From an uncultured Eubacteriales bacterium (GTDB lineage Bacteria; Bacillota; Clostridia; Oscillospirales; Acutalibacteraceae): DNA of 16,619 nt. Below the pieces are notes generated by a model, which did not search any database, was not told the origin of the DNA, and worked only from the letters and a program-made list of their open reading frames with translations. Positions 1 to 6,371 of this stretch are shown here, in pieces. Positions within the stretch are counted from its first letter, which is position 1; each line of letters begins with the position of its first letter. The position numbers were made by a program, and so were the translations under genes. The DNA is taken from the NCBI GenBank assembly GCA_910580045.1, contig CAJTXF010000060.1, forward strand, positions 1 through 16,619, given 5' to 3'.

Positions 1-2
1 CT

Positions 3-37
3 GAAGCGCGAAGCGCTTCTCTTTTGCGAAGCAAAAG
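3..37. repeat. Two tandem GCGAAGC-capped hairpins
   Basis: Two perfect 7-bp inverted repeats lie 1 nt apart, each closed by the trinucleotide GAA: GAAGCGC-GAA-GCGCTTC (3-19) and CTTTTGC-GAA-GCAAAAG (21-37). Both tips read GCGAAGC, a sequence known to form an unusually stable DNA mini-hairpin. The stems share no sequence, so the structure rather than the sequence is repeated. The stretch can be read through as the tail of an upstream frame (stop at 58-60, or at 74-76 in another frame). The window start cuts it off, so I cannot tell whether it is coding. It may be part of a dispersed intergenic repeat. Confidence 0.6.
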
Positions 38-108
38 CACCGGTCTTCTCCAAGCTATAAGTATGATAACCAGTAAACCGGACAGCATTTATTATTCCGA
101 GCAAGCAG

Positions 109-145
109 GACCCTGGAGAATCAGCGTTTTCCGGGGTCTCTTTTT
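109..145 (+). terminator. Rho-independent terminator of an upstream + strand unit
   Basis: A 12-bp stem (109-120 with 127-138, two G-T wobbles) closes a 6-nt loop and is followed directly by TCTTTTT (139-145). This is a textbook intrinsic terminator reading rightward. It closes a transcription unit that lies off the left edge and insulates the ylxM promoter. Confidence 0.85.
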
Positions 146-310
146 GGCCCGCGTGGCCCGGGGCCGGGGCTGAGCCAGAGGCGGAAAAACCTCTGCCGGA
201 TTCCGGGCCCCCCGCCCAAATCTTCCCCGCCAACCGCTTGTGATGCCCTGGGGCTCTTCCACAAGAAATCGTGAAAAAGAAAAGTGCCTGTTTTTTTTTC
301 AGCACCTCTG
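146..310. other. GC-rich intergenic stretch with nested inverted repeats
   Basis: No credible gene is seen between the terminator and the ylxM promoter. An outer inverted repeat (GGCCCGG 155-161 with CCGGGCC 203-209) encloses an inner one (CAGAGG 176-181 with CCTCTG 190-195). A nine-T run at 291-299, just upstream of the promoter -35 box, could act as an A/T-rich UP-like element. It has no GC stem before it, so it does not look like a terminator. Confidence 0.45.
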
Positions 311-339
311 TTGACAAAAGCCACGCTCTGGTGTATAAT
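311..339 (+). promoter_or_regulatory. Consensus sigma-A promoter of ylxM-ffh
   Basis: TTGACA (311-316) and TATAAT (334-339) are separated by exactly 17 bp, a perfect match to the housekeeping consensus. Transcription should begin near 344-347, which leaves a short leader of about 35-38 nt before the ylxM start. Confidence 0.9.
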
Positions 340-381
340 TCCCAGTGTAAAGATGACAACTTTACAGAAAGGATGGCCCCC

Positions 382-750
382 ATGGCAAAGGACTTGCGAA
401 TCTCCTACCTGCTGGACTTTTACGGTGAGATGCTCACCGTGCCCCAGCGGGAGGCGGTGGACGCTTATTATAATCAGGATATGTCCCTCTCGGAAATTGC
501 CGCTGACAGGGACATCAGCCGCCAGGGGGTGCGGGACGCCATTAAGCGGGCAGAGCAGCTGCTGTGCGATATGGAAGACCGGCTGGGCCTTGCCAAACGG
601 TTTGAGGAGGTCCAGGCCGCGCTGGTGGCTGTGTGCGACTGCGCGCTGGATATCCAGGAGCTCACTGCCCTGCGGGGCGGGGACACGGAAATCGACGAGC
701 GCGTCGGGGCGATTTTAGAGCTGTGCAAGGTGATTGCGGAGAAGGAGTAA
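382..750 (+). CDS. ylxM: YlxM family helix-turn-helix SRP-associated protein
   Basis: Predicted 122-residue protein of the YlxM/p13 family (UPF0122), found next to ffh in Firmicutes. In streptococci YlxM binds SRP components and modulates GTPase activity. A sigma-70 region-4-like helix-turn-helix is visible in the segment beginning about residue 25 (LTVPQREAVDAYY, then LSEIAADRDISRQGVRDAI), followed by a helical C-terminal half. I chose ATG 382 because AAAGGA (368-373) lies 8 nt upstream and the product then begins MAKDLRISYLLDFYG, as family members do. ATG 373 in the same frame overlaps that SD, and still longer starts run into the promoter. The stop is 21 nt before the ffh start, so the two genes are co-transcribed. 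Confidence 0.9.
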   Translation: MAKDLRISYLLDFYGEMLTVPQREAVDAYYNQDMSLSEIAADRDISRQGVRDAIKRAEQLLCDMEDRLGLAKRFEEVQAALVAVCDCALDIQELTALRGGDTEIDERVGAILELCKVIAEKE

Positions 751-771
751 CCAAGGGGAGAGGTGAGCCGG

Positions 772-2112
772 ATGGCTTTTGAGGGCTTGGCGGAAAAGCT
801 GAGCAATTCCTTTAAGAAGCTGCGGGGCAAGGGCAAGCTCAGCGAGGCTGACGTAAAAGAAGCCATGCGGGAGGTGCGCCTGGCCCTGCTGGAAGCGGAC
901 GTAAACTATAAAGTGGCCAAGGAGCTGACCGGGAAAATTACCCAGCGGGCCGTGGGCGCGGAGGTTATGGAGAGCCTGACCCCAGCCCAGATGGTCATAA
1001 AAATTGTGAACGAGGAGCTGACCGCCCTGATGGGCGGCAGCGAGGAGCGGCTGAAAATGCCCCCCCACCCGCCTGCCGTCATTATGCTGTGCGGCCTGCA
1101 GGGCGCGGGCAAAACCACCCACGCCGCCAAGCTGGCCTATATGCTGAAAAGCCAGGGCCACCGGCCCCTGCTGGCGGCCTGCGATATCTACCGCCCGGCG
1201 GCCATCCAGCAGCTGCAGGTGATGGGCCAAAAGGCCGGCGCCCCGGTGTTCGAGCGGGGCACCCAGGACCCGGTGGAGACCGCCAAAGAGGCGGTGCGCC
1301 ACGCCAGGGACTATGGCCATGACTATCTGCTGATTGACACGGCGGGCCGCCTGCAGATTGACGAACAGCTGATGGATGAGCTGCGCAGGATGAAAGAGGC
1401 TGTCAGCCCCACAGACGTGCTGCTGGTGGTGGACGCTATGATCGGCCAGGAGTCTGTGAACGTGGCCAAAACCTTTGACGAGCTGCTGGACATTACAGGC
1501 GTTATCCTCACCAAGCTGGACGGCGACACCCGGGGCGGCGCGGCCCTGTCCATCAAGGCGGTCACCGGCAAGCCCATCAAGTTCGCGGGCACCGGCGAAA
1601 AGCTGGACGGCCTGGAGGTCTTCCACCCGGACCGGATGGCCGGGCGCATTCTGGGCATGGGCGATGTGCTCAGCCTGATTGAGGACGCCCAGCTGCGGAT
1701 GGACGAAAAGGCAGCCGCCAAAACCGCTGAGCGGATGCTGAGCAATAAGCTGGACTTAAACGATATGCTGGACCAGTTCCAGCAGGTGAAGCGCATGGGC
1801 CCCCTGAAAGGCATTTTGTCCAAGCTGCCGGGGGTGGGCAATAAGGTGGACGACCTGGACATTGACGACCGGGTGATGGACCGCACAGCGGCAATCATCC
1901 TGTCCATGACCCCCTATGAGCGCAGCCATCCGGACAGCCTGAACGCCTCCCGCAAGCGGCGGATTGCCGCTGGCTGCGGCCAGAAGGTTGAGGACGTGAA
2001 CCGGCTGCTGGCCCAGTTCAAGCAGACCCAGAAGCTGATGAAGCAGTTTGGGGGCAAGAAGGGGAAGAAGATGATGCGCGGCCTGGGGGGCATGGGGAAC
2101 CTGCCGTTTTAG
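772..2112 (+). CDS. ffh: Signal recognition particle protein Ffh (SRP54)
   Basis: Predicted 446-residue SRP GTPase, the usual family length. It binds signal peptides of nascent chains together with 4.5S/6S SRP RNA and delivers ribosomes to FtsY. The N domain begins MAFEGLAEKL. The G domain shows the P-loop GLQGAGKTT (from residue 108), DTAGR (189) and TKLDGDTRGG (247). The methionine-rich M domain carries the RNA-binding helix-turn-helix core SRKRRIAAGCG (from residue 393) and ends in a Lys/Gly/Met-rich tail. ATG 772 is chosen because it gives the conserved MAFEGLA start with AGGTGA 5 nt upstream. An in-frame GTG at 763 would add three residues and has poor SD spacing. rpsP, rimM and trmD, which often follow ffh, are absent here. 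Confidence 0.97.
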   Translation: MAFEGLAEKLSNSFKKLRGKGKLSEADVKEAMREVRLALLEADVNYKVAKELTGKITQRAVGAEVMESLTPAQMVIKIVNEELTALMGGSEERLKMPPHPPAVIMLCGLQGAGKTTHAAKLAYMLKSQGHRPLLAACDIYRPAAIQQLQVMGQKAGAPVFERGTQDPVETAKEAVRHARDYGHDYLLIDTAGRLQIDEQLMDELRRMKEAVSPTDVLLVVDAMIGQESVNVAKTFDELLDITGVILTKLDGDTRGGAALSIKAVTGKPIKFAGTGEKLDGLEVFHPDRMAGRILGMGDVLSLIEDAQLRMDEKAAAKTAERMLSNKLDLNDMLDQFQQVKRMGPLKGILSKLPGVGNKVDDLDIDDRVMDRTAAIILSMTPYERSHPDSLNASRKRRIAAGCGQKVEDVNRLLAQFKQTQKLMKQFGGKKGKKMMRGLGGMGNLPF

Positions 2113-2337
2113 GGAGAGCAGAAACCGAACGGCAAGCCCATACCGGGGTCCAGGGGGGCTTGCCCCCTGGCAGGGTTCGGGACAGAGTCCCGAGGTCTGG
2201 CCCTTGCCCTTGACCTTAGGGGCGGCGCTCCAAGAGAATGGAGCGAGGCAGAATCCAAGTCGGCCTGCCCGAGTTGGAACGTGGCACTCTGAGCGCCGCC
2301 CCCAGGCACGCCCCCAAGCCGCAGCCAGCAGCAAGAT

Positions 2338-2376
2338 TCCGAAAGCCAGGAAAGCGGCGCTTTCCTGGCTTTCGGA
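2338..2376. repeat. Long perfect hairpin (module C, copy 1)
   Basis: CCGAAAGCCAGGAAAGC (2339-2355) pairs perfectly with 2359-2375 across a 3-nt GGC loop, and T2338-A2376 extends it to 18 bp. No T-run follows on either strand, so it is not a standard terminator. The matching hairpin in copy 2 (4099-4135) differs at three base pairs, all compensated. Confidence 0.85.
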
Positions 2377-2408
2377 GAGAGGCGGACGCCCAGCAGAAGC
2401 GTAGGGAG

Positions 2409-2505
2409 GCTAAGCGTTCCCGGGAAATGCTGCTTGCTCTAAGGCCAAGGGCCTGGCGGTCAACAGCTTCCCAGCCGCAAGCGGCATTTCACGGGAACGC
2501 TTAGC
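2409..2505. repeat. Central palindrome of the element (module D, copy 1)
   Basis: GCTAAGCGTTCCCG (2409-2422) pairs with CGGGAACGCTTAGC (2492-2505). After one mismatch GAAATGC (2424-2430) pairs with GCATTTC (2484-2490), so 21 of 22 positions are paired. The loop holds a small AGGCC-AAG-GGCCT hairpin (2442-2454). This is the symmetry centre of the whole element. In copy 2 the equivalent palindrome is shifted outward and degraded (GCGTTGGG 4159-4166 with CCCAACGC 4287-4294). Confidence 0.8.
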
Positions 2506-2866
2506 GGCCCAACGCCTGCGCAGACGGCCTGCGGCTCTCTGTGGGAAATCTGTGATTTCCCAACTCAACAGATTCGCGCGACTGGCTTCTTTGGCGGCGC
2601 TCCTGGTGCCACGTTCAGACGCTTGGGGGCCGTCTGGCGTACTGCCTCGCCCCTTTCTCTGTGAGCGCCGCCCTTTTTTTGCTCCGCTCTTGGGGAATGC
2701 GCTCTTTGCGCAGCGCCGCGACCTTGGGGACTCTTGACGTTGGCTTCGCCAAGTCGCCCCAAACCCCTGCCACCTTTTGAAAAAGGTGGACGAAAACTTT
2801 CGATTGGCCCGCCATCAGGTGCCCGGCTTCCGCTTTTTTCAAAATTTCCAGAGGAGAGGAATTACA

Positions 2867-3883
2867 ATGAGCAACTATCTGTTTTGGCCCGCTATGCTGG
2901 CCGGTTTCGGCATCACCGCACTTCTCGGCTGGTGGATGATACCCTTCCTCCATAAACTCAAGTTCGGCCAGACTATCCGCGAAGTGGGCCCCAGCTGGCA
3001 CAAAAAAAAGCAGGGTACCCCCACCATGGGCGGCCTTATGTTTATCGCCGGTACCTGCGCCGCCGTGTGCGCCTGCATCCCGGTTTATTACAGCCTGGCC
3101 GGCCGGGAGACACCTCTCATGATGACGAAAATCTTCGGCGGCCTGGCCATGGCCGTGGGCTATGGGGCCATTGGGTTTATGGACGACTACATCGGCATTG
3201 TGAAAAAGCGCAACCTGGGCCTGACAGAGCGCCAGAAGCTGATTCTGCAGTTTTTGGTGGCCGCCGCTTACCTGTTCACCCTCCGCCTTGCCGGGGACGA
3301 CACTGCCACTGTCATCCCCTTTGTGGGCAGGGTAGAGCTGGGCCTGCTCTATTACCCCCTGGCCGCGGTGCTGATTGTGGGCCTGACCAACGCGGTGAAC
3401 TTTACAGACGGCATTGACGGCCTGAACGCCACGGTCAGCCTGCTGGTGTTCGGAAGCCTGGGCCTGTGCGCGGGGCTGCTGTCCATGACAGGGCTGTCCG
3501 CGATGGGCCTGGCGGCGGCGGCGGCGTGCCTGGGCTTTCTGCTGTGGAACTTCCACCCCGCGAAGGTGTTCATGGGCGACACAGGCTCGCTGTTTTTAGG
3601 GGGCATGGCAGGGGCGCTGGCCTTTGGGCTGGATATGCCGGTTTTGCTGCTGCCGGTGGGGCTGATATATTGGGCGGAGATTTTGTCGGTGGTGATGCAG
3701 GTTGCGTATTTCAAAAGCACCAAGCGCAAGTATGGGGAGGGCAGGCGGCTGTTCAAGATGACGCCCATACACCATCATTTTGAGATGTGTAAGTGGAGTG
3801 AGGTAAAGATATGCGGCGTGTTCGGGCTGGTGACATTGCTGGGGTGCGCGGCAGCAGTGGGCGCAGTGGTGTGGGGAGTGTAG
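2867..3883 (+). CDS. mraY: Phospho-N-acetylmuramoyl-pentapeptide-transferase MraY
   Basis: Predicted 338-residue polytopic membrane enzyme that transfers phospho-MurNAc-pentapeptide from UDP to undecaprenyl phosphate, making lipid I for peptidoglycan. Family motifs are intact: HKKKQGTPTMGG near residue 45, the Asp pair of FMDDYIG (D106, D107), NFTDGIDGLN (from N178), MGDTGS (D238), and MTPIHHHFE (from residue 298, His 302-304). Hydrophobic segments alternate throughout. ATG 2867 is preceded by GAGGAGAGG (2851-2859); an upstream in-frame ATG lies inside the A' hairpin of the repeat and has no SD. Unlike a dcw-cluster mraY it stands alone, with repeat element copies on both sides. The second copy begins 15 nt after its stop, just past a small palindrome AAGCGC-A-GCGCTT (3884-3896). 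No clear promoter is visible upstream. Confidence 0.97.
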   Translation: MSNYLFWPAMLAGFGITALLGWWMIPFLHKLKFGQTIREVGPSWHKKKQGTPTMGGLMFIAGTCAAVCACIPVYYSLAGRETPLMMTKIFGGLAMAVGYGAIGFMDDYIGIVKKRNLGLTERQKLILQFLVAAAYLFTLRLAGDDTATVIPFVGRVELGLLYYPLAAVLIVGLTNAVNFTDGIDGLNATVSLLVFGSLGLCAGLLSMTGLSAMGLAAAAACLGFLLWNFHPAKVFMGDTGSLFLGGMAGALAFGLDMPVLLLPVGLIYWAEILSVVMQVAYFKSTKRKYGEGRRLFKMTPIHHHFEMCKWSEVKICGVFGLVTLLGCAAAVGAVVWGV

Positions 3884-4098
3884 AAGCGCAGCGCTTAACG
3901 GCGAGCCCCGACCGGGGTCAAGGGGCGCATGGCCCCTTGCAGGGGTTTGGGGGCAGCGCCCCCAAGGTCTTGCCCTTGCCCTTGACCGTAGGGCGGCGCT
4001 CCAAGAGAAAGGAGCGAAGCCAGAATGTCAGACGGCCCTCTCGAGCTGGAACGTCGCTCTCTGAGCGCCGCCCATACGCCGCAGCCAGCAGCAAGATT

Positions 4099-4135
4099 CC
4101 GCAAGTTAGGAAAGCGGGGCTTTCCTAACTTGCGG
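4099..4135. repeat. Long perfect hairpin (module C, copy 2)
   Basis: CCGCAAGTTAGGAAAGC (4099-4115) pairs perfectly with 4119-4135 across a GGG loop. Compared with 2339-2375, stem positions 4, 8 and 9 changed (A to C, C to T, C to T), and the opposite arm changed to keep each pair. Confidence 0.85.
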
Positions 4136-4320
4136 AGAGAGGCGGACGGCCAGCGCCAGCGTTGGGAGGCTAAGCGTTCCCCCACACTGCCGCTGACCTC
4201 AGAAGACGGGAGCTAACGGTTAGGTTTAGGGCCTGGCAGTAAGCGGCTTCCCAACAGCAGATGGCATGTTCCGGGAACGCCCAGGGCCCAACGCCTGCGC
4301 AGACGGCCTGCGGCTCTCCG

Positions 4321-4351
4321 TGAGTTGGGAAATCTTTGATTTCCCAACTCA
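4321..4351. repeat. 14-bp hairpin (module C', copy 2)
   Basis: TGAGTTGGGAAATC (4321-4334) pairs perfectly with 4338-4351 across a TTT loop. In copy 1 the same site (2542-2562) keeps only 9 bp because about four bases are missing from the left arm, while the right arm still carries the ACTCA that would have paired. Confidence 0.8.
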
Positions 4352-4614
4352 ACGGAATCGCGCGGCCGGCTTCTTTGGCGGCGCTTGCCTGTGCCACTGA
4401 CGGACTTGGGTTTGCCATCGGGCGTACTACCATGCAGTTTTCTTGGTGAGCGCCGCCCAAGGTCAAGGTCAAGGGCAAGACCTCGGGACTCTGTCCCGAA
4501 CCCTGCCAGGGGCCTGACGCCCCTGGACCGCGCTTCCCGCCTTTCAACCTCTGCTTGGCGTAAGCCCCTGCCCCGCGCCGTTAGGCAGCAAATATGAAAT
4601 CAGGAGATGAGAGT

Positions 4615-5598
4615 ATGCTGAACCGGAGGAAGCAATTCACTGCACTGATTGCCCTTATTCTGACTGCCGCGCTGAGCTTTCCCGCAGCCGCGGCTTCGCC
4701 CGCGCCAACCTCCTCCCCCGGCCCCAGTCTGCGCCCGGAGAACCGGCAGACCCTCAACCGGGAGTGTGTGGACTGGTGTTATTACCAGGGCTTGATGGAC
4801 AGCTATAACTCCGCTTCCATTTTCAAGCCCTATGACCCCGCAACCCGGGCGGTAGTGGCGGAGGCCCTCTGCCAGCTGGACGCGGGCCCGGAGAAGCGCC
4901 CCACCGGCCTGTTCTCTGGGGTGGAGTGCGGCCAGACGGTTGCCTCTGGCGCCCCGGAGCAAGCCGTCACCCGCCAGGAGCTGGCCTGGATGCTCTACCG
5001 CTGGGCCGGTGAGCCGGAGGACTGGCGGGATGCCTTGGGAGAGAATCCCTGGCCCCCTCCGCCTGTGGAGGAGATGGACGACTGGGAGGACATCGCGCCC
5101 CAGGCCCGGGCGGCGGTGGACTGGGCTGTGGGTACCATGGTGATGCCCCACTACTATTTCGGCGATGGGGAGCAATACTTCCTGCCCCAGGGCGATGTCA
5201 CCAAAAACGACTTGGCTGTGGTGTTGTACAGGCTGTACCTGCTGAGGCCGGAGAAATATATGATTGAGCCAGAGGAGGTGGAGTCCATTGACCTGGCGCT
5301 GGGCGATGCCAACCCCTCTGCCCGGCGTGACATCACCAGCCGGGAGGAGATTCAGGAGTTTGTGGAGTTGCTGAATGGGCTGGAGGTGAAAAATGTTCGG
5401 GCCATGCCTCTTACTACTGGCTGCGGCCAGAGGGTCAGGCTGAATTATCGGGGCGGGCGTTCTGTGGATTTGGATTATTACGGCTCCTCGCTGGAATATG
5501 GCAACTTTACCAATGAGACTGACATAACCATGTTTTACACGGTGGACGCGCCCCCTGGCTTTTTGGACAGCTGGTTCGCCCCCTTGAAGCAGGAATAA
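4615..5598 (+). CDS. Secreted SLH-domain (S-layer homology) protein
   Basis: Predicted 327-residue exported protein. The N-terminus has a signal peptide: basic NRRK, hydrophobic core FTALIALILTAALSF, then an AAAA cleavage region near residue 27, followed by a Pro/Ser linker. Residues of about 44-212 resemble two to three degenerate SLH repeats (pattern W/Y-Y-x-G-L-M, KPYDPATRAVVAEALCQL; AVTRQELAWMLYRWAG; ARAAVDWAVGTMVM, then DVTKNDLAVVLYRLYLL). SLH domains usually anchor proteins to pyruvylated secondary cell-wall polymers. The C-terminal 110 residues resemble small Firmicutes lipoprotein-like beta domains; no catalytic motif is seen. ATG 4615 is chosen because AGGAG (4602-4606) is 8 nt upstream; ATG 4594 lacks an SD. 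The frame stays open after the TAA stop (see 5599-5835), so the protein may once have been longer. Confidence 0.75.
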   Translation: MLNRRKQFTALIALILTAALSFPAAAASPAPTSSPGPSLRPENRQTLNRECVDWCYYQGLMDSYNSASIFKPYDPATRAVVAEALCQLDAGPEKRPTGLFSGVECGQTVASGAPEQAVTRQELAWMLYRWAGEPEDWRDALGENPWPPPPVEEMDDWEDIAPQARAAVDWAVGTMVMPHYYFGDGEQYFLPQGDVTKNDLAVVLYRLYLLRPEKYMIEPEEVESIDLALGDANPSARRDITSREEIQEFVELLNGLEVKNVRAMPLTTGCGQRVRLNYRGGRSVDLDYYGSSLEYGNFTNETDITMFYTVDAPPGFLDSWFAPLKQE

Positions 5599-5835
5599 AA
5601 GCAACGGGCCCTCCCAATTGACTCGCCCCAGCTTATGCGGACAGCACAAAAAGAGCCCTGGCAGGCGGAGCAGAACGCATTGCGGCTTGAAATTGCCGGG
5701 CCTGGCGCCCTGCGTTTCACCTCCCGCGCAATAGGTGACTTTAGCAGGGTGATGTATTTCGCGCCGGTGCCCAGCCCTTTCCCTGAGGATGAGCTGGCCC
5801 AGTGGATATACGGCCCGCCGGACGCTGGAAATTAG
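5599..5835 (+). pseudogene. In-frame continuation after the SLH gene stop (detached C-terminus or small ORF)
   Basis: Directly after the TAA of the SLH gene the same reading frame continues for 78 codons to TAG at 5833-5835, with codon use like its neighbours. The first ATG (5635, giving 66 residues) has no Shine-Dalgarno sequence, no signal peptide and no membrane segment. The predicted tail has MYFAPVPSPFPEDELAQW, loosely like the MFYTVDAPPGFLDSW end of the SLH protein. The simplest reading is a C-terminal part cut off by a nonsense change. A separate unrecognised small gene is the alternative. Its TAG overlaps the SD of the next gene. Confidence 0.4.
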
Positions 5836-5844
5836 GAGAAACCA

Positions 5845-6321
5845 GTGGAGTTAATATTTCAAAACAGCATAACCCCTGACCAAATCAACCGGCTGCGGAA
5901 GGCGGTTGGCTTCCGGCAGCTGGATACAGAGCAAATCAGCGCCGGGCTGGCAGGAAGCCAGCTCACCCTGGCCGCCTGTGGGCAGGGTGAAGCCATTGGC
6001 ATGGCCCGGCTGATTTGGGACGGCGGCGGGGTTGCCCTGGTGACAGATGTTATCGTCCTGCCCGAATACCAGGAGCAGGGCATAGAGGCAGAGCTGGTAA
6101 AGAGGATTCTTGGGTATCTGCGGGCAAGGCTGAAACCTGGCTATGGCATTCAGGTGGACGTGCGGTCCTGGGGCAGCCAGGAGGAAATATACCAGGAGCT
6201 GGGTTTTATCGAGTCCACCCGGGAGCGGCGGGGCCTGCCCATGCACATCTGCCTGACAGAGCAGATAGAGCTGACAGACAGCCGGTTCGGGCAGGGGGAC
6301 TTTTCTCCGCCAGCCTCATAA
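5845..6321 (+). CDS. GNAT family N-acetyltransferase
   Basis: Predicted 158-residue acetyl-CoA-dependent acetyltransferase of unknown substrate. The GNAT core is recognisable: a beta strand VALVTDVIVLPEY runs into the pyrophosphate-binding loop QEQGIEAEL (residues about 75-85), followed by a helix and the later motif EEIYQELGFIEST. The loop matches Q-x-x-G-x-[GA] only partly, with Glu where Gly or Ala is usual, so activity is likely but not certain. The start is GTG 5845, 6 nt after AGGAG (5834-5838), a site that overlaps the stop of the preceding frame and suggests co-transcription with the SLH gene. A bidirectional terminator follows 6 nt after the stop. Confidence 0.8.
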   Translation: MELIFQNSITPDQINRLRKAVGFRQLDTEQISAGLAGSQLTLAACGQGEAIGMARLIWDGGGVALVTDVIVLPEYQEQGIEAELVKRILGYLRARLKPGYGIQVDVRSWGSQEEIYQELGFIESTRERRGLPMHICLTEQIELTDSRFGQGDFSPPAS

Positions 6322-6327
6322 AAAATG

Positions 6328-6357
6328 AAAGGCCCCTCCCATTTGGGAGGGGCCTTT
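6328..6357. terminator. Bidirectional terminator between convergent units
   Basis: AAAGGCCCCTCCC (6328-6340) pairs perfectly with 6345-6357 (13 bp, ATTT loop). On the + strand it is followed by TTTATT. On the - strand it is followed by TTTCATTTTTTAT, so it can end both the GNAT unit and the ntp operon. Confidence 0.9.
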
Positions 6358-6371
6358 ATTCGTAGAGACTT

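Larger units (their letters stand above)
2129..2795. repeat. Mirror-symmetric hairpin element, copy 1 (about 0.67 kb)
   Basis: This gene-free stretch is a large imperfect inverted repeat with module order A-B-C-D-D'-C'-B'-A' about a centre near 2450. A holds two short hairpins (CCAGGGGG/CCCCCTGG at 2150-2170; TCGGGAC/GTCCCGA at 2177-2193). B is about 80 bp bounded by GGCGGCGCTC and GAGCGCCGCC (2221-2300), and its inverted partner is 2593-2672. C is a long hairpin (2339-2375; partner 2542-2562). D is a central palindrome (2409-2505). A' (2673-2795) keeps the layout with replaced stems (2724-2762; 2770-2789). The same architecture recurs at 3898-4535. Neither copy contains a credible ORF, so this resembles a non-autonomous MITE/BIME-like repeat. 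The exact ends are inferred from where the two copies stop aligning. Confidence 0.75.
3898..4535. repeat. Mirror-symmetric hairpin element, copy 2 (about 0.64 kb)
   Basis: Same module order as the element at 2129-2795. A has two hairpins (CAAGGGGC/GCCCCTTG, 3919-3939; TTGGGGGC/GCCCCCAA, 3947-3965). B is bounded by GGCGGCGCTC (3992-4001) and GAGCGCCGCC (4063-4072), with its inverted partner at 4377-4457. C is a 17-bp hairpin at 4099-4135, with partner hairpin 4321-4351. A' carries TCGGGAC/GTCCCGA (4483-4499) and CCAGGGGC/GCCCCTGG (4506-4526). Long stretches align with copy 1, for example the region around GCAGCCAGCAGCAAGATTCC and CAACGCCTGCGCAGACGGCC. Short open frames crossing it are GC-driven and lack ribosome binding sites. 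I see no gene between mraY and 4615. Confidence 0.75.

Noticed and set aside
1..76. C-terminal end of an upstream protein gene
   Set aside because: Two frames stay open briefly to stops at 58-60 and 74-76, but with only 19-24 codons made of hairpin sequence I cannot support a coding call.
291..299. Nine-T run as a terminator tail
   Set aside because: No GC-rich stem precedes it. It sits directly upstream of a consensus promoter, so an UP-like role is more likely.
2109..2762. Several 60-90 codon open frames in the first repeat element
   Set aside because: They run through hairpins and inverted repeats, change between the two copies, and have no SD or codon bias. The element is better explained as non-coding.
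3811..4597. Open frames of 63-125 codons across mraY's end and the second element
   Set aside because: They are not conserved in frame between the element copies and lack start signals; they are GC-driven open frames.
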